64,000 nt of DNA, from contig JADLFI010000003.1 in assembly GCA_020845635.1 (NCBI GenBank), positions 62,001 through 126,000 of the forward strand, in the 5' to 3' direction. Under the pieces are notes generated by a model that did not search any database, was not told the origin of the DNA, and was given only the letters and a program-made list of their open reading frames with translations. The position numbers and the translations under genes were made by a program. How positions within the stretch are numbered: position 1 is the first letter of the stretch; the number at the start of each line of letters is the position of its first letter. This stretch comes from Bacteroidia bacterium. Its GTDB lineage: Bacteria; Bacteroidota; Bacteroidia; UBA4408. This document shows positions 63,183 to 64,000 of this stretch, one piece after another.

Positions 63183-63893
63183 TTAGAAAATTGCATAACT
63201 GATGCCTGCCGAAATACGCGGAAGTTCAATAAAATACCTGTTTGTTTTAAACATATTACTTAAACGATATGTTCCGTAAATACCCCATTTATTGAACCCT
63301 AAACGAACCATAGCTCCGTAATTAAACGGTAAAAACCAATCGTGTTTTCTCAAAATATATTCAGCCTTTACACCTTCGGGAGTTCCTTTCGGGTTTTCAA
63401 ATTTATAGTAGTGGGTTCGTGCAAAACTCCACTCGCCATAAGCGCCAATATCAATAAATTTTCCTAAGGTATTACCTCTTTTGCCATAGTTAATTCTTAA
63501 CCAGGGTTTGAGTTGTAAGTTGCGTGTATAAATTCTTTCCTGCTTTAGCTTTGCCCCCGGAGGAAAGGCATAATTGGCGGTATCTTTTATATTATAATTT
63601 CGATACAAGAAGGCCAAATCATTTCCTAAAGAAAAAACATTATTTATTCTTCTTTTAAAGACTCTACCAAAGCCTATTTCATGGCTTCGTTGTGGATGAA
63701 TTACTTTTGAGTCGGGAATAATACCACCAAAATTTAAATAGGAATAAGAAAACTTACGTGCGTTAGGTCCTTTGTTTGTTTTAAGCGTATCTTGTTTTAA
63801 ATTGTGGTGTATAATTTGCTTTTGGGAAAATGCCTGAGTATGGCAGAAAACAATCACCATAAAAAACAATAAATAAAATCTCTTTTTGTTCAT
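63183..63893 (-). CDS. Secreted/outer-membrane beta-barrel-like hypothetical protein
   Basis: Signal peptide MNKKRFYLLFFMVIVFCHTQAFSQ; alternating aromatic strands; ends ISAGISYAIF (terminal aromatic). Confidence 0.75.
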   Translation of the reverse strand: MNKKRFYLLFFMVIVFCHTQAFSQKQIIHHNLKQDTLKTNKGPNARKFSYSYLNFGGIIPDSKVIHPQRSHEIGFGRVFKRRINNVFSLGNDLAFLYRNYNIKDTANYAFPPGAKLKQERIYTRNLQLKPWLRINYGKRGNTLGKFIDIGAYGEWSFARTHYYKFENPKGTPEGVKAEYILRKHDWFLPFNYGAMVRLGFNKWGIYGTYRLSNMFKTNRYFIELPRISAGISYAIF

Positions 63894-63904
63894 GAGTTTG
63901 TATT

Positions 63905-64000
63905 TTAAAAAGTATAACTTGCAGTGTAACCGTTGTAATTAATCATCAGTTTTTCTCCTTTTTTGTACATAAAGTAATCAAACTTCAACACATCTTTTAC
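63905..64000 (-). CDS. C-terminal end of an unidentified CDS, truncated by window edge
   Basis: Own translation: ...VKDVLKFDYFMYKKGEKLMINYNGYTASYTF*; open to the window edge. Confidence 0.6.
   Translation of the reverse strand, partial: VKDVLKFDYFMYKKGEKLMINYNGYTASYTF

Noticed and set aside
1-64000. Defence island, prophage, BGC or transposon
   Set aside because: No toxin-antitoxin, restriction, CRISPR-Cas, phage structural, NRPS/PKS or transposase gene found among the readable ORFs.

Overview
64 kb window of an AT-rich Bacteroidota chromosome. The evidence is Bacteroidetes-type TTG-N19-TAnnTTTG promoters, several secreted proteins with T9SS-type C-terminal sorting domains, and a typical nusB-DUF1573-yajC-YbbR cluster. 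The content is mostly housekeeping: yajC, nusB, leucine dehydrogenase, yidC, radC, murQ, SRP RNA, transaldolase, fdhD, mltD, rpmH, mscL, DPP-IV, purB, DEAD-box helicase, aspartate-type aminotransferase, IcmF-type mutase, folP, TrmH and xerD. There are also cell-surface genes: five T9SS-type cargo proteins, one of them 1633 aa with about 11 Ig-like repeats, and a PorE-like TPR/PD40/OmpA protein. I saw no CRISPR array, transposase, prophage, rRNA or tRNA. The most striking sequence-level observation is a cystathionine beta-synthase-like gene (53125..54492, minus). It is intact except for one in-frame TGA replacing a conserved Gly codon (probable ancestral GGA). Two genes run off the edges (YbbR-like at the left, an unknown at the right) and one small gene (rpmH) is missing from the ORF track. 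I did not find convincing evidence for a wholly new multi-gene system. The remaining leads are conserved-looking genes of unknown function, divergent family members and one unexplained non-coding island.
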